Of a DNA stretch of 64,000 bases, positions 50,557 through 59,378 are shown one piece after another; position 1 is the first letter of the stretch; every line of letters begins with the position of its first letter. This stretch comes from Natrialba sp. SSL1 (lineage in GTDB: Archaea; Halobacteriota; Halobacteria; Halobacteriales; Natrialbaceae): contig NZ_MASN01000027.1 of assembly GCF_001861355.1 (NCBI RefSeq), positions 45,631-109,630 on the forward strand, read 5' to 3'. The notes under the pieces were generated by a model that was given only the letters and a program-made list of their open reading frames with translations, searched no databases and was not told where the DNA came from. A program made the translations under genes and the position numbers.

Positions 50557-51948
50557 ATGACCTTCTACGACCGGGAGGACGAACTCACTGCACTGGAAAC
50601 GGCGTACAAATCGCCTGATCATGCCTTCTACGTCGTGTACGGACGCCGGCGTGTTGGTAAGACAGCGCTGCTCAAGGAGTTCTGTGCTGACCGGCCGCAT
50701 CTCTACTATCTGGCCGCCCAGGAGGCCGAAGATCGCCAGCGTGAGAAGTTCGTCGAGCAGATCGCCGACGGATTTGACGAACGTGTACCACGAATCGACG
50801 GGTGGGACGACGCATTCGAGTATCTCGGTGAGAAACTCAAAACGGAAGAGAGAGTCGTCGTTATCGACGAGTTCCCGTATCTAATCGAGGAAAACGGGTC
50901 GCTTCCGTCCTACATCCAGGCGTTCGTCGACGAGCAACTCCAGCACACCGACTCGATGCTCGTGTTGTGCGGCTCGAGTGTGAGTGTGATGGAGTCCGAG
51001 GTGCTCGGACACGAGAGTCCGCTGTACGGGCGTCGAACCGGCCAGATCGATCTCCAGCCGTTTTCCTTCCAACAGGCCCGCGAGGTCATCTTGTACGACA
51101 TTGGAGACGCAATTCGTTCGTATTCAGTCACTGGTGGCACACCACTGTATCTCACGCTCTTCGACTACGAGCAGTCACTAGCTGAAAACATCCAAACACA
51201 CGTTCTCTCTCCGACCGCAGTCCTGTACAACGAACCGGAGTTCTTGCTCCGGACCGAGCTGCGGAATCCTGCCCGGTACCTGAGCATCCTCGAGGCGGTC
51301 GCACTGGGTCACACGACCCCGAACGAGATTTCGGGAGCCACTGGCATCGACTCGGGGCCGCTCTCGAAGTACCTCCAGACGCTTCGGCAACTCCGGCTCC
51401 TCGAGCGAACGGTTCCGGTCACGGCATCGAAACAGAAATCCAAGCGATCCCGGTATCGCGTCGCGGGCGAGTTTCTCCGCTTCTGGTTCCGTTTCGTCGA
51501 ACCGAATCGCTCCAGTATCGAGGAAGCACCGTCGCTCGTGTTCGATGGCACGATCGAACCTGACCTGCCCAGCCACGTCGCAACGACGTTCGAAGACGTC
51601 TGTACGGAGGCCGTCTGGGAGCTGATCAGGCGCGGCGAGTTCAATCCGTACTCGGCTGTCGGCCGATGGTGGTACGGTGAAGACGAGGTCGACATCGTCG
51701 GGCTCGCACCCGAAGCTGACCGGCTTCTCCTCGCAGAGTGTAAATGGACCAGCGATCCAGTCGGTCACGGCCTTGTCGACGATCTTCGTACGAAGGCTGA
51801 AAGCGTCCGCTGGGGGCCCGACGACCGGACCGAACAGTTCGCTCTTTTCTCGAAAAGCGGCTTCGTCGATGATCTTGCTGATGAACTCGACAGGAACTGG
51901 TCACTGTTCGATCTCACTGATCTTGAGCAGCTATTTCACGGACGTTAA
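50557..51948 (+). CDS. Archaeal ATPase with DUF234 (PD-(D/E)XK-like) C-terminus
   Basis: 463-aa protein. The N-terminal STAND/AAA-type ATPase has Walker A GRRRVGKTALLKEF (near residue 29) and Walker B VVVIDEFPYL (near 98). A winged-helix region follows (TPNEISGATGIDSGPLSKYLQ), then the DUF234 domain ending in a nuclease-like DEVDIVGLAPEADRLLLAECKW motif, which matches the D...ExK pattern of PD-(D/E)XK folds. Such proteins are common, mostly uncharacterised archaeal genes, often on mobile or defence-rich stretches. It stands alone here. Confidence 0.85.
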   Translation: MTFYDREDELTALETAYKSPDHAFYVVYGRRRVGKTALLKEFCADRPHLYYLAAQEAEDRQREKFVEQIADGFDERVPRIDGWDDAFEYLGEKLKTEERVVVIDEFPYLIEENGSLPSYIQAFVDEQLQHTDSMLVLCGSSVSVMESEVLGHESPLYGRRTGQIDLQPFSFQQAREVILYDIGDAIRSYSVTGGTPLYLTLFDYEQSLAENIQTHVLSPTAVLYNEPEFLLRTELRNPARYLSILEAVALGHTTPNEISGATGIDSGPLSKYLQTLRQLRLLERTVPVTASKQKSKRSRYRVAGEFLRFWFRFVEPNRSSIEEAPSLVFDGTIEPDLPSHVATTFEDVCTEAVWELIRRGEFNPYSAVGRWWYGEDEVDIVGLAPEADRLLLAECKWTSDPVGHGLVDDLRTKAESVRWGPDDRTEQFALFSKSGFVDDLADELDRNWSLFDLTDLEQLFHGR

Positions 51949-52041
51949 AGAAACAGTTCTGGGGGCTAGACGCGCTCATTGCCAACTTACGAACGAGTCG
52001 CTCAAACAGGTCGTTGCTAATAATCATTCAACTGGGTATTT

Positions 52042-52170
52042 CTAGAAGATCTCAGGAATGGTAACTACTCTCCTGAGGTATTGTTCACGAATCACCTGAA
52101 GACGTTGGCTTGACACGTCGGTGTGGAGCTGGTGTTCATCCACGAGTTCTTCGAGGAAATCGACGCGCAA
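52042..52170 (-). pseudogene. C-terminal coding remnant (43 codons)
   Basis: The minus strand reads DFLEELVDEHQLHTDVSSQR followed by a helix-like LQVIREQYLRRVV and PEIF, then TAG at 52042-52044. It looks like the C-terminus of a real protein but has a stop just upstream and no start. A neighbouring frame upstream (FGEDAQRLSTLASDSVIA) may be more of the same lost gene. Family not recognised. Confidence 0.35.
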
Positions 52171-52420
52171 TCACCGAATCTGACGCTAGCGTAGAGAGCC
52201 GTTGAGCGTCCTCACCAAAACGGAAGAACATGGCTGCCAAAGTAGCCTGTATCGATCGGTCCACGGTATCTGTCCCAATTGAACAAGATGCCGCATGCTT
52301 CCCGCAGCTTCTAGTTGTCCGTCGAACTGTCCGGTCAACACGACTGGGCGGATTTTTCGTATGTGCGACCACCGAGATCGGTACTCGACTTTCTGTTTAC
52401 GACAAACTCGACAGAACCAT

Positions 52421-52443
52421 CATCAGTATGTAGCATACTGATG
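52421..52443. promoter_or_regulatory. Orphan 23-bp palindrome beside an AT-rich promoter-like segment
   Basis: Two perfect 10-bp arms, CATCAGTATG and CATACTGATG, flank TAG. AT-rich AAAAATAATATTTTACT follows, and a further half site, TTAGTATGCTGA, lies at 52463-52474. No intact gene starts on either side, so it may be the surviving operator of the decayed gene. Confidence 0.45.
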
Positions 52444-52770
52444 AAAAATAATATTTTACTGATTAGTATGCTGAATCGCACCTTTTGGTCTCCATTATCA
52501 AGGTCCGATAGATCGTGCTGACCTAGGACTCGTTACGTTCCCGTCGTATTCGCCGAAGTGGAGTCCTTTCCAACGAGTGCTCGCGCCAGTTACGAATTAC
52601 TCTCAGTGATCAGTTTTTCGAGTCACGTAACGACTGACAATGGCGATCGATCCCGCTCTTACCACCCTCTCACGTTACCCGGATGTAACGAACGCTGCGC
52701 ACGCTATCCCTGTTCGTCTGTCTCGGATTGCAGAATTCCATGTTGCTTGAAACGAGAGGCTAGTTTGTAG

Positions 52771-53781
52771 TCACTCATAGAGGTGACAGGCGCAGGTCCG
52801 ATCATCCTCTCGCTCACGCAGTTCGGGCTCTTCCTCTTCACAGACAGGGCCGATGTACTCCGGACATCGCGGGTAGAACCGGCAGCCAGTCGGTGGATCC
52901 TCTGGACTTGGTGGATTCCCCTCCAGAACGATCTGGTCGTCCAGTTTCTCCTTCGAAGCGCGTGGGACCGATGAGAGCAAGGCCTGTGTGTACGGATGTT
53001 TCGGGTCGTCGAATAGTTCGTCTGTCGGTGCGACCTCGACGATCTTCCCGAGATACATGACCGCAACGCGATCGCAAACGTGCTTTACGACACTCATGTC
53101 GTGGTTGATCACCAGATACGTCAGATTGTACTCGTCCTGGAGGTCGTCGAGCAGATTGAGAATCTTCGCCTGGACCGAGACGTCGAGTGCACTCGTCGGT
53201 TCGTCACAGACGATGAAGCGAGGGTTGACGCTGAGCGCTCGAGCAATCGCAACTCGCTGTTGTTGTCCACCGCTGAACTCGTGGGGTGCTCGCTGGAGGT
53301 GGTCGACGGACAGACCGACGTCTTCGATCAGTTGCCGTGTCCTGTCTTCGCGCTCTTCTTCCGACAGGTCGGTCAGCCACTTCATCGGCTCTTCGATAAC
53401 CTCGTGAACGCGCATGCGCGGATTGATACTCGACGCGGCATCCTGAAAGACGATCTGCATCTCTTGGCGGAGTTCACGAAGACGATCTTTCGATACCTCC
53501 GTAATGTCTTCACCGTCGAAAACGACCGAGCCATCGGTCGGTTCGGTCAACCGCAGCACCGAACGACCGAACGTGGATTTTCCGCAGCCGGACTCGCCGA
53601 CGAGCCCCAGCGTTTCACCTTCCTTGATTTCGAGACTGGCACCGTCGACCGCTTTGACATCACCGACGCGTCGATTGAGTACCCCTCCGGTTACGGGGTA
53701 GTACTTTTTTAGCGCTTGAATCTCAACGAGTGCATTGCTGCGATCCGATTTGGGTTCCTGAAGGTTTTGTGCATTAGACAT
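52771..53781 (-). CDS. Peptide ABC transporter ATPase, DppF/OppF type (second system)
   Basis: 336-aa ATPase of normal family length. Walker A GESGCGKSTFGR, Q-loop IVFQDAASSINPR, signature FSGGQQQRVAIA and Walker B FIVCDEPTSALD are intact. The C-terminal cysteine motif CRFYPRCPEYIGPVC ... CACHLYE closes it. It is the last gene of the SBP-DppB-DUF1028-DppC-DppD-DppF operon and lies two bases after the DppD gene. It lacks the large insertions of the DppF at 28325, which makes those stand out. Confidence 0.92.
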   Translation of the reverse strand: MSNAQNLQEPKSDRSNALVEIQALKKYYPVTGGVLNRRVGDVKAVDGASLEIKEGETLGLVGESGCGKSTFGRSVLRLTEPTDGSVVFDGEDITEVSKDRLRELRQEMQIVFQDAASSINPRMRVHEVIEEPMKWLTDLSEEEREDRTRQLIEDVGLSVDHLQRAPHEFSGGQQQRVAIARALSVNPRFIVCDEPTSALDVSVQAKILNLLDDLQDEYNLTYLVINHDMSVVKHVCDRVAVMYLGKIVEVAPTDELFDDPKHPYTQALLSSVPRASKEKLDDQIVLEGNPPSPEDPPTGCRFYPRCPEYIGPVCEEEEPELREREDDRTCACHLYE

Positions 53782-53783
53782 GG

Positions 53784-54845
53784 TTATAGCTCAACGTCGT
53801 TTGTGGGTTGGCTCTCGAGTTTCTGTTGGAAGTTTTCGCTGTCGGTCTCCCACGGCGGGGTTGTATCACTCCGCTCTGTGTAGAGATGGCAGCTGACCTT
53901 GTGACTGGCTTCGTCCGTAACTCCGCGTGGCTCCGGGACGATCTGTTCGCAAGGCTCGCCGTGATGTTGCTCACATCGTGATGCGAACGGACACCCCGAA
54001 AGCGGCTCGTGGAAACTGGGGACCGTTCCCTCGATGACGGCGAGGCGTTCCTTTTCGGCGTCCATCTTCGGAACGCTCTCCCAGAGCTGACGTGTGTAGG
54101 GGTGAAGTGGATTATCGAAGAACTCGTCGATGTCACAGGTTTCGGCGACGGTTCCGGCGTACATGACCGCGAGTCGGTCGGCCAGTTCGCTCACGACTGG
54201 CAGATCGTGCGTGATGAAGATGATACTGGTATCGAACTCCGTTCGGAGGTCCCTAAACAACTGGAGGATCTGCGCCTGAATCGTCACGTCAAGTGCGGTC
54301 GTCGGCTCGTCTGCGATCAACAACTCCGGCTCGGTGATGAGTGCCATCGCAATCATCACGCGCTGGCGCATACCACCCGAAAGCTCGTGTGGATACTCGT
54401 CCAGCAACCGTTCTGCGTCCGGCAGTCCACAGTCTTCGAGCGTCTCTCGGGCACGCTCTCGAGCCTCGGCTTTCGAACAGTCGGTGTGGGTCAACAGCGG
54501 CTCCATAACCTGCTTGCCGATAGTGAGTGCGGGGTTGAGCGACGTCATCGGATCCTGATAGATCATGCTGATCCGATTCCCACGAATCTCGTTGAGTTCG
54601 GATTCGGAAAGCGAGAGGAGATCCGTCCCATCGAAGCGGATTTCACCGGAGACGATTTCTGCTGGGGGAGACTGGAGTAGTCCCATCACAGACATCATCG
54701 TGACGCTTTTCCCACAGCCCGACTCGCCAATCACACCGAGTACTTCGTCGCGCTCGACGCTGAACGAAACGCCGTTTAACGCGTGGACCATACCCTGTTC
54801 GGTGTCGAATCTGACGTGTAGATCGTCGATTTCTAGTAGTGCCAT
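53784..54845 (-). CDS. Peptide ABC transporter ATPase, DppD type (second system)
   Basis: 353-aa ATPase. Walker A GESGCGKSVTMM, Q-loop MIYQDPMTSLNPAL, signature LSGGMRQRVMIA and Walker B LLIADEPTTALD are intact. The C-terminal domain has CPFASRCEQHHGEPC and SCHLYT cysteines. It lies 29 bases after the DppC gene. With DppF it powers uptake through DppB/DppC of this operon. Confidence 0.92.
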   Translation of the reverse strand: MALLEIDDLHVRFDTEQGMVHALNGVSFSVERDEVLGVIGESGCGKSVTMMSVMGLLQSPPAEIVSGEIRFDGTDLLSLSESELNEIRGNRISMIYQDPMTSLNPALTIGKQVMEPLLTHTDCSKAEARERARETLEDCGLPDAERLLDEYPHELSGGMRQRVMIAMALITEPELLIADEPTTALDVTIQAQILQLFRDLRTEFDTSIIFITHDLPVVSELADRLAVMYAGTVAETCDIDEFFDNPLHPYTRQLWESVPKMDAEKERLAVIEGTVPSFHEPLSGCPFASRCEQHHGEPCEQIVPEPRGVTDEASHKVSCHLYTERSDTTPPWETDSENFQQKLESQPTNDVEL

Positions 54846-54874
54846 AGTTGTCGGTAGTCTTCTTGTTAGTGTTG

Positions 54875-55777
54875 TTATCGTGCCTGTTTTGGATCGAGTG
54901 CGTCTCGAAGACCGTCACCGATCGCGTTGAACGCGATGATCGTCGCCATGATCGCAAAGCCGGGGAAGGTTGAAATCCACCATGCGCTTTGGAGGTCACC
55001 GCGACCATCTGCGATCAGCGCCCCCCACTCGGGCGTCGGTGGGTGGACGCCCATGCCAAGGAACGAGAGCGCTGCAGACCACAGGATGACCGTCGGCATC
55101 GTCAGCGTCGCGTAGACGATAATACTCGAGGAGACGTTCGGAAGGATGTGTTTGAGGATGATCCAGCGGTCGGGGACCCCAGACGACCGGGCGGCTTCGA
55201 TGTAATCCTCTTCGATGACGCTCTTGACGTCACCGCGGACGATTCGCGTGAAGCCGCGCCAGCCGACGAGACTGATCGCCACGATGAGCGGCAGCAGTCC
55301 ACCACCGAGCATGCCGGCGATCGCGAGTGCGAGAACGATTCCCGGGATGGAGAGGCTGATGTCGACGATCCGCATGATGACAGTCTCGACGTACCCCTCG
55401 TAGTAGCCAGCAATGAGGCCGAGTCCGACGCCAACGATCATCTGGATGCCGATAATGACGATTCCCAGCAGGAGGGCATACCGCGTTCCGTAAAGTACTC
55501 TCGAGAAGACGTCCCGGCCATAGTTGTCGGTCCCGAACGGATGGGCGAGCGATGGTGCCTGATTGAGCGCGTCGTAATTTTGCGCCATCGGATCGTGCGG
55601 TGTGATCAGCGGTGCGATAATGCCGATGATAACGAATAGTGCGACGTAGATCGTCCCTCCCAGCGCGAGCTTGCTCTGAGCGAGTCGGCGTAATATAATG
55701 TACTGATCGTCCCACCGACCCGACCCAGCGGAGTCACTGGAAGTAATCGAAGTATCTACGTCTCCCGAATGTGCCAT
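54875..55777 (-). CDS. Peptide ABC transporter permease, DppC type (second system)
   Basis: 300-aa membrane protein of usual length. It has an N-terminal helix, then AHPFGTDNYGRDVFSRVLYG, five further helices and the EAA loop EAARSSGVPDRWIILKHILPN. It ends NAIGDGLRDALDPKQAR, without the acidic tail of the DppC at 26097. It is separated from the upstream DUF1028 gene by about 110 bases. Confidence 0.92.
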   Translation of the reverse strand: MAHSGDVDTSITSSDSAGSGRWDDQYIILRRLAQSKLALGGTIYVALFVIIGIIAPLITPHDPMAQNYDALNQAPSLAHPFGTDNYGRDVFSRVLYGTRYALLLGIVIIGIQMIVGVGLGLIAGYYEGYVETVIMRIVDISLSIPGIVLALAIAGMLGGGLLPLIVAISLVGWRGFTRIVRGDVKSVIEEDYIEAARSSGVPDRWIILKHILPNVSSSIIVYATLTMPTVILWSAALSFLGMGVHPPTPEWGALIADGRGDLQSAWWISTFPGFAIMATIIAFNAIGDGLRDALDPKQAR

Positions 55778-55890
55778 CGTGTATCATCCCTCATTCCAAC
55801 TCTATATATAATTTTCGCAAACCGGTCCGACTATCGGTTGAACCACTCCGGTCTCGTCGTTGGGTCCGAGCACTGAACGAGTGAAGATAT

Positions 55891-56577
55891 CTAGTACTTG
55901 ATCTCGTAGGTGTCCAACGACGCTGGTGGGTTCTCTCCCCAGGCCTCGTTATCGGAGTCCTCGTTAGCACGATCCGTTTCGAGTGCAACTTCGTACGCAC
56001 GACGAAGACCGTCAATTGGATTCCCGGGATCGTCTACACGGAGGTTGCGAGACAACTTTGGTTCAGGGCCGTGGGTAAGCAGTGCTGCACTCAGATTGTT
56101 TCCTCGCTTATCACCCCCTTCGTCCTCACCGGCTTCGAGGGCGGCCAGTAGTCGTTCCTCGAGACGGCCGTCGGTTCGTTCGAACGTCCGTCCCATCGCC
56201 TCGATAACGGCGTCACCGATGAGCAGATTCCCGGCAGCGGTATGGTTCGGTCCGGTCGCGTGACCCGCCCACTCCTTCGACTTTTCACCTGTGTATACGA
56301 ACGAGTTTCCGTCCATGTCTATTCCGTGGAGTTGCGTCCCAGCTGCACCGTCGCGTTCGGACAGGACTGTCTCGCAGGCAGTAGGGAGCGAAATATCGTT
56401 TTCGACCATGTTCGTGATCGGGCCGCCGTAGGAGTAGCCGGAGTCCCACGACTGCGACGAAAACGCAACCCCGTCACCGACGTATGGGCAAACGGCACCG
56501 ACTGCTGGGAACACTGAGGCGATTGCGACACCGATCGTCTGACTGTCCGGATCGCGTCCGACGATTGAAAACGTCAT
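55891..56577 (-). CDS. DUF1028 family protein (Ntn-hydrolase-like)
   Basis: 228-aa protein starting MTFSIVGRDPDSQTIGVAIA, the canonical DUF1028 N-terminus, in which the residue after Met would be the nucleophile if processed as in Ntn hydrolases. Glycine-rich strands (VGDGVAFSSQSW, HATGPNHTAAGNLL) and the C-terminal DGLRRAYEVALE segment also fit. The start at 56577 is preferred over the longer frame at 56601 for this reason. Members are often fused to or found beside peptidoglycan-binding or peptidase genes. Here it lies inside a peptide-transporter operon between permease genes, suggesting it hydrolyses imported peptides; this is inferred. Confidence 0.88.
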   Translation of the reverse strand: MTFSIVGRDPDSQTIGVAIASVFPAVGAVCPYVGDGVAFSSQSWDSGYSYGGPITNMVENDISLPTACETVLSERDGAAGTQLHGIDMDGNSFVYTGEKSKEWAGHATGPNHTAAGNLLIGDAVIEAMGRTFERTDGRLEERLLAALEAGEDEGGDKRGNNLSAALLTHGPEPKLSRNLRVDDPGNPIDGLRRAYEVALETDRANEDSDNEAWGENPPASLDTYEIKY

Positions 56578-56653
56578 ACGGGGAGCTAGATACACGTCCA
56601 CTTAGTTGTTCGCGGGACGGAAAACGAGTCGAAACCACCGAAAGAGACGCGGA

Positions 56654-57595
56654 TTAGCTGTAGTCGATCCGCGGATCGAGATACGTGTAGGCGATGTCGA
56701 CGCCGAAGTTAGCCACCATCACGATGACCGAGTAGACCAGGATCGTTCCCTGAACGACCGGATAGTCGCGCTGGAGGACTGCATCCACCAGTAATCGGCC
56801 CATCCCCGGCCACGAGAACACGACCTCGATAATGACGGTTCCCGAGAAGATCAGCGGCACCTGGAGACCGATGAGTGTCACAACCGGAATGAGGGCGTTT
56901 TTCATCCCGTGCGTGTAGATGACCGCTTTCGAGCCAATTCCCTTTCCGCGAGCCGTGCGGATGTAGTCCTCGTTCAGGATTTCGAGCATCGACGAGCGCA
57001 TCAGCCTCGTCAGAAGGCCCGCTCTCCGCGTCCCCGTTGCAATCGCTGGCAAGAGGATGAACGACCACCACGTAAAGGTGAATATCAGCCCTTCGCGCCC
57101 GGACACTGGGAAGAACTGCCAACGCACTGCGAACAGGTAGATCAGGATCAATCCGAGCCAGAACGACGGCATCGAGAGCCAGAAAATCGCGAAGAACATC
57201 GACGTATTGTCGACCCACGAGTACTGGCGAACGGCACTGATCACGCCGAGCGGAATGGCGATGATTATCGTGAGTGCCATCGCAACGAGTGCGAGCTCCA
57301 GCGTCGGTCCTAATCGCTCGATGATCAGCGTCGACACTGCTCGTCCGGACTGAATCGATGTCCCCAGATCTCCCTGCAGTACGCCAGCCATCCAGTCGAA
57401 GTATCTGATGTGTGCCGGCTGATTCAGGCCCATCTCTTGCTCGAGTTGCGCAACTGCTTCCGGACTGGCACCGTCGCCCAGTGCAAGCCGAGCGGGATTA
57501 CCCGGCGCGGCGTAGACGATCGATGAAATTACGACGGTGACCCCCAGCATCACGGGGATCATTTGCAGTGCTCGTCGAACAGTGTAAGCTAGCAT
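56654..57595 (-). CDS. Peptide ABC transporter permease, DppB type (second system)
   Basis: 313-aa membrane protein starting MLAYTVRRALQMIPVMLGVT, with six helices, the loop AAPGNPARLALGDGAS, and the EAA loop ELRTARGKGIGSKAVIYTH-like segment (NEDYIRTARGKGIGSKAV). It ends YTYLDPRIDYS. It starts two bases after the SBP stop. With the DppC of this operon it forms the channel. Confidence 0.92.
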   Translation of the reverse strand: MLAYTVRRALQMIPVMLGVTVVISSIVYAAPGNPARLALGDGASPEAVAQLEQEMGLNQPAHIRYFDWMAGVLQGDLGTSIQSGRAVSTLIIERLGPTLELALVAMALTIIIAIPLGVISAVRQYSWVDNTSMFFAIFWLSMPSFWLGLILIYLFAVRWQFFPVSGREGLIFTFTWWSFILLPAIATGTRRAGLLTRLMRSSMLEILNEDYIRTARGKGIGSKAVIYTHGMKNALIPVVTLIGLQVPLIFSGTVIIEVVFSWPGMGRLLVDAVLQRDYPVVQGTILVYSVIVMVANFGVDIAYTYLDPRIDYS

Positions 57596-57597
57596 TG

Positions 57598-59244
57598 TTA
57601 GCTCCGATCGACATCCACCGCATGGAGGTTGTAGTGGTCAGGAGACGGCCACCATGGATGATCGGTCCAGGCATCCGCGTTGATTTCGTTTTTGGCCGCG
57701 TAGAACTTGACGAAGCCTACAAGTGGCACGACGGGGACCTCCTCGAGGACGTGCTCCTGTGCCTCGTGAAGTAACGCCTCTCGCTCGGCGTCGTCGGGTT
57801 CAACCTCCGCCTGGTCGATAATCTCGTCGTACTCGTCGCTCTGGTACAGCGAGTAATTGCTCCCGCCGTCGGGCGCATAGTTTTGGCTGTGAAGCGTCGA
57901 TGCAAGCGTGTTGTTGGCGATGTAGCCACCACTCAGTGCCATCGTCACCAGATTGTGCTCGCCGCCCTCCAATCTGTCGTACAGTGTCCCCGACTCGAGG
58001 ATCTCCAGGTTGGCTTCGAAGCCGACCTGACTGAGCATATCCTGTATGACTTCTCCGATACTCGAGTAGGGCTCCATCTCGAAGGCGAAGAACGAAACCG
58101 AGAGCTCGTCACCGTTTCTCGTCCGGACCTCTCCTTCGTCGTCGTTTTCCCACCCTGCGTCGTCGAGAAGTTCGCGGGCAGCGTCGAGGTCTTGCTCGTA
58201 CCCTGCCTCTCGTGCGGCTGCTTCGTCCAGTCCACCGACAGCCATTGGGGGACACAGACTGTAGATTGGATAGCCTTCGCCGTGGAACGCAGCGTTGACT
58301 ACTGCCTCTTGATCGACGGCGTATGCCATCGCCTGTCTCACCTCGACCTCGTCGGTTGGTTCCGATTCGACGTTGATCGCCAGGAAGGTCGGGTGGGCGT
58401 CGTCGACACGCTCGAGTTGCGTGTTATCGTGCGCGTCTACATCTTCGGCATCGCTCGCTGCGATCATCATGCTTCCGTCGACGTTGCCGACAGTAACTTC
58501 GTTGAGCAGCGTCGTCGGTTCCGGGACGATTCTGACGTGGTACTCCTCGAAGTTGATCGGGCCATCGTTGCTGAGGAAATCCGGCCCTCGGTCGTAGTCT
58601 TCGTTGCGTGAATAGACGATTTCGTCGTCACGCACCCACTCTTCGAACACGAGCGGTCCTGTCCCGACAACTTCTTCCTGTCCGTAGTCGTCTCCTGCTG
58701 CTTCAACTGCCTCCCGTGAGGCGAATCCCATCTGGACGTTTGCCAGGTATTGTGGGAACAGCGGATGTGGCTCCTCGAACTGGAACGTCAACTCGTAGTC
58801 TCCGGTCGCATCGATCTCTTCGAGCGTCCCGAACTGCCAGGCGTCCGGCGAGTTCTCCTCGGCCCGCTCGAGGTTCCACTTAGCGACGTCTGCATTGAAC
58901 TCAGTCCCGTCGTGAAACTCGACGCCTTCCTCGAGTTGGATCACGTATTCGGTCTCGTCCTCGTTCGTTTCGTACTCCGTTGCCAGCCACGGCTGTGGTT
59001 CGAGATCCGGATCGATCGTAAACAATCGCTCGTGGACCGGCGTCAGACACATACTCTCCGGCACGCGGTTCGTTTCGTGTAGGTCGAGCGTTCCCGGATC
59101 GGAATCGAGTGCGTCGACGAAGATTTCGTCGTTTCCTTCGCCACCGGACTGCCCCGCACAGCCTGCGAGCGCAAGCACTCCCCCTGCACTGAGCGCGCTA
59201 ATCAGCTCTCTCCGGTTAAATTGCATATTGTCATCGGGTTCCAT
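57598..59244 (-). CDS. Peptide ABC transporter substrate-binding lipoprotein (SBP family 5, second system)
   Basis: 548-aa lipoprotein. The Tat motif FNRRELISALSAGG and lipobox LALAGC lie in the first 30 residues. The SBP-5 motif follows (DALDSDPGTLDLHETNRV). It is only distantly similar to the pair at 21368 and 23304. I start at 59244 because a TATA box (TTTATATAAT, about 59263-59272) lies 24 bp upstream, giving a leaderless transcript; ATG at 59226 is the alternative. It is the first gene of the six-gene operon. Confidence 0.92.
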   Translation of the reverse strand: MEPDDNMQFNRRELISALSAGGVLALAGCAGQSGGEGNDEIFVDALDSDPGTLDLHETNRVPESMCLTPVHERLFTIDPDLEPQPWLATEYETNEDETEYVIQLEEGVEFHDGTEFNADVAKWNLERAEENSPDAWQFGTLEEIDATGDYELTFQFEEPHPLFPQYLANVQMGFASREAVEAAGDDYGQEEVVGTGPLVFEEWVRDDEIVYSRNEDYDRGPDFLSNDGPINFEEYHVRIVPEPTTLLNEVTVGNVDGSMMIAASDAEDVDAHDNTQLERVDDAHPTFLAINVESEPTDEVEVRQAMAYAVDQEAVVNAAFHGEGYPIYSLCPPMAVGGLDEAAAREAGYEQDLDAARELLDDAGWENDDEGEVRTRNGDELSVSFFAFEMEPYSSIGEVIQDMLSQVGFEANLEILESGTLYDRLEGGEHNLVTMALSGGYIANNTLASTLHSQNYAPDGGSNYSLYQSDEYDEIIDQAEVEPDDAEREALLHEAQEHVLEEVPVVPLVGFVKFYAAKNEINADAWTDHPWWPSPDHYNLHAVDVDRS

Positions 59245-59262
59245 GGTAGCGTATGTCTTGCT

Positions 59263-59272
59263 CTATTATATA
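59263..59272 (-). promoter_or_regulatory. TATA box of the second peptide-transport operon
   Basis: The minus strand reads TTTATATAAT at the right distance (about 24 bp) for transcription to start at the SBP start codon. It lies in the 134-bp divergent region shared with the M24 gene at 59379. Confidence 0.6.
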
Positions 59273-59378
59273 AATATTTCGATGGCTGTCCCGCGTTGAT
59301 TGCTTGTTCGCTGAGAACAACACGTCTTTGTACCCTACCCAAACAGTCAAGTGATATCTGATCAGTTGATGGTACCGT

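Larger units (their letters stand above)
51949..52770. other. Gene-poor 0.8-kb region with decayed coding sequence
   Basis: No intact gene. It holds a decayed minus-strand coding fragment (52042-52170), a 23-bp palindrome beside an AT-rich promoter-like segment (52421-52460), and otherwise sequence without codon bias. It separates the ATPase gene from the second peptide-transport operon. Confidence 0.45.
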
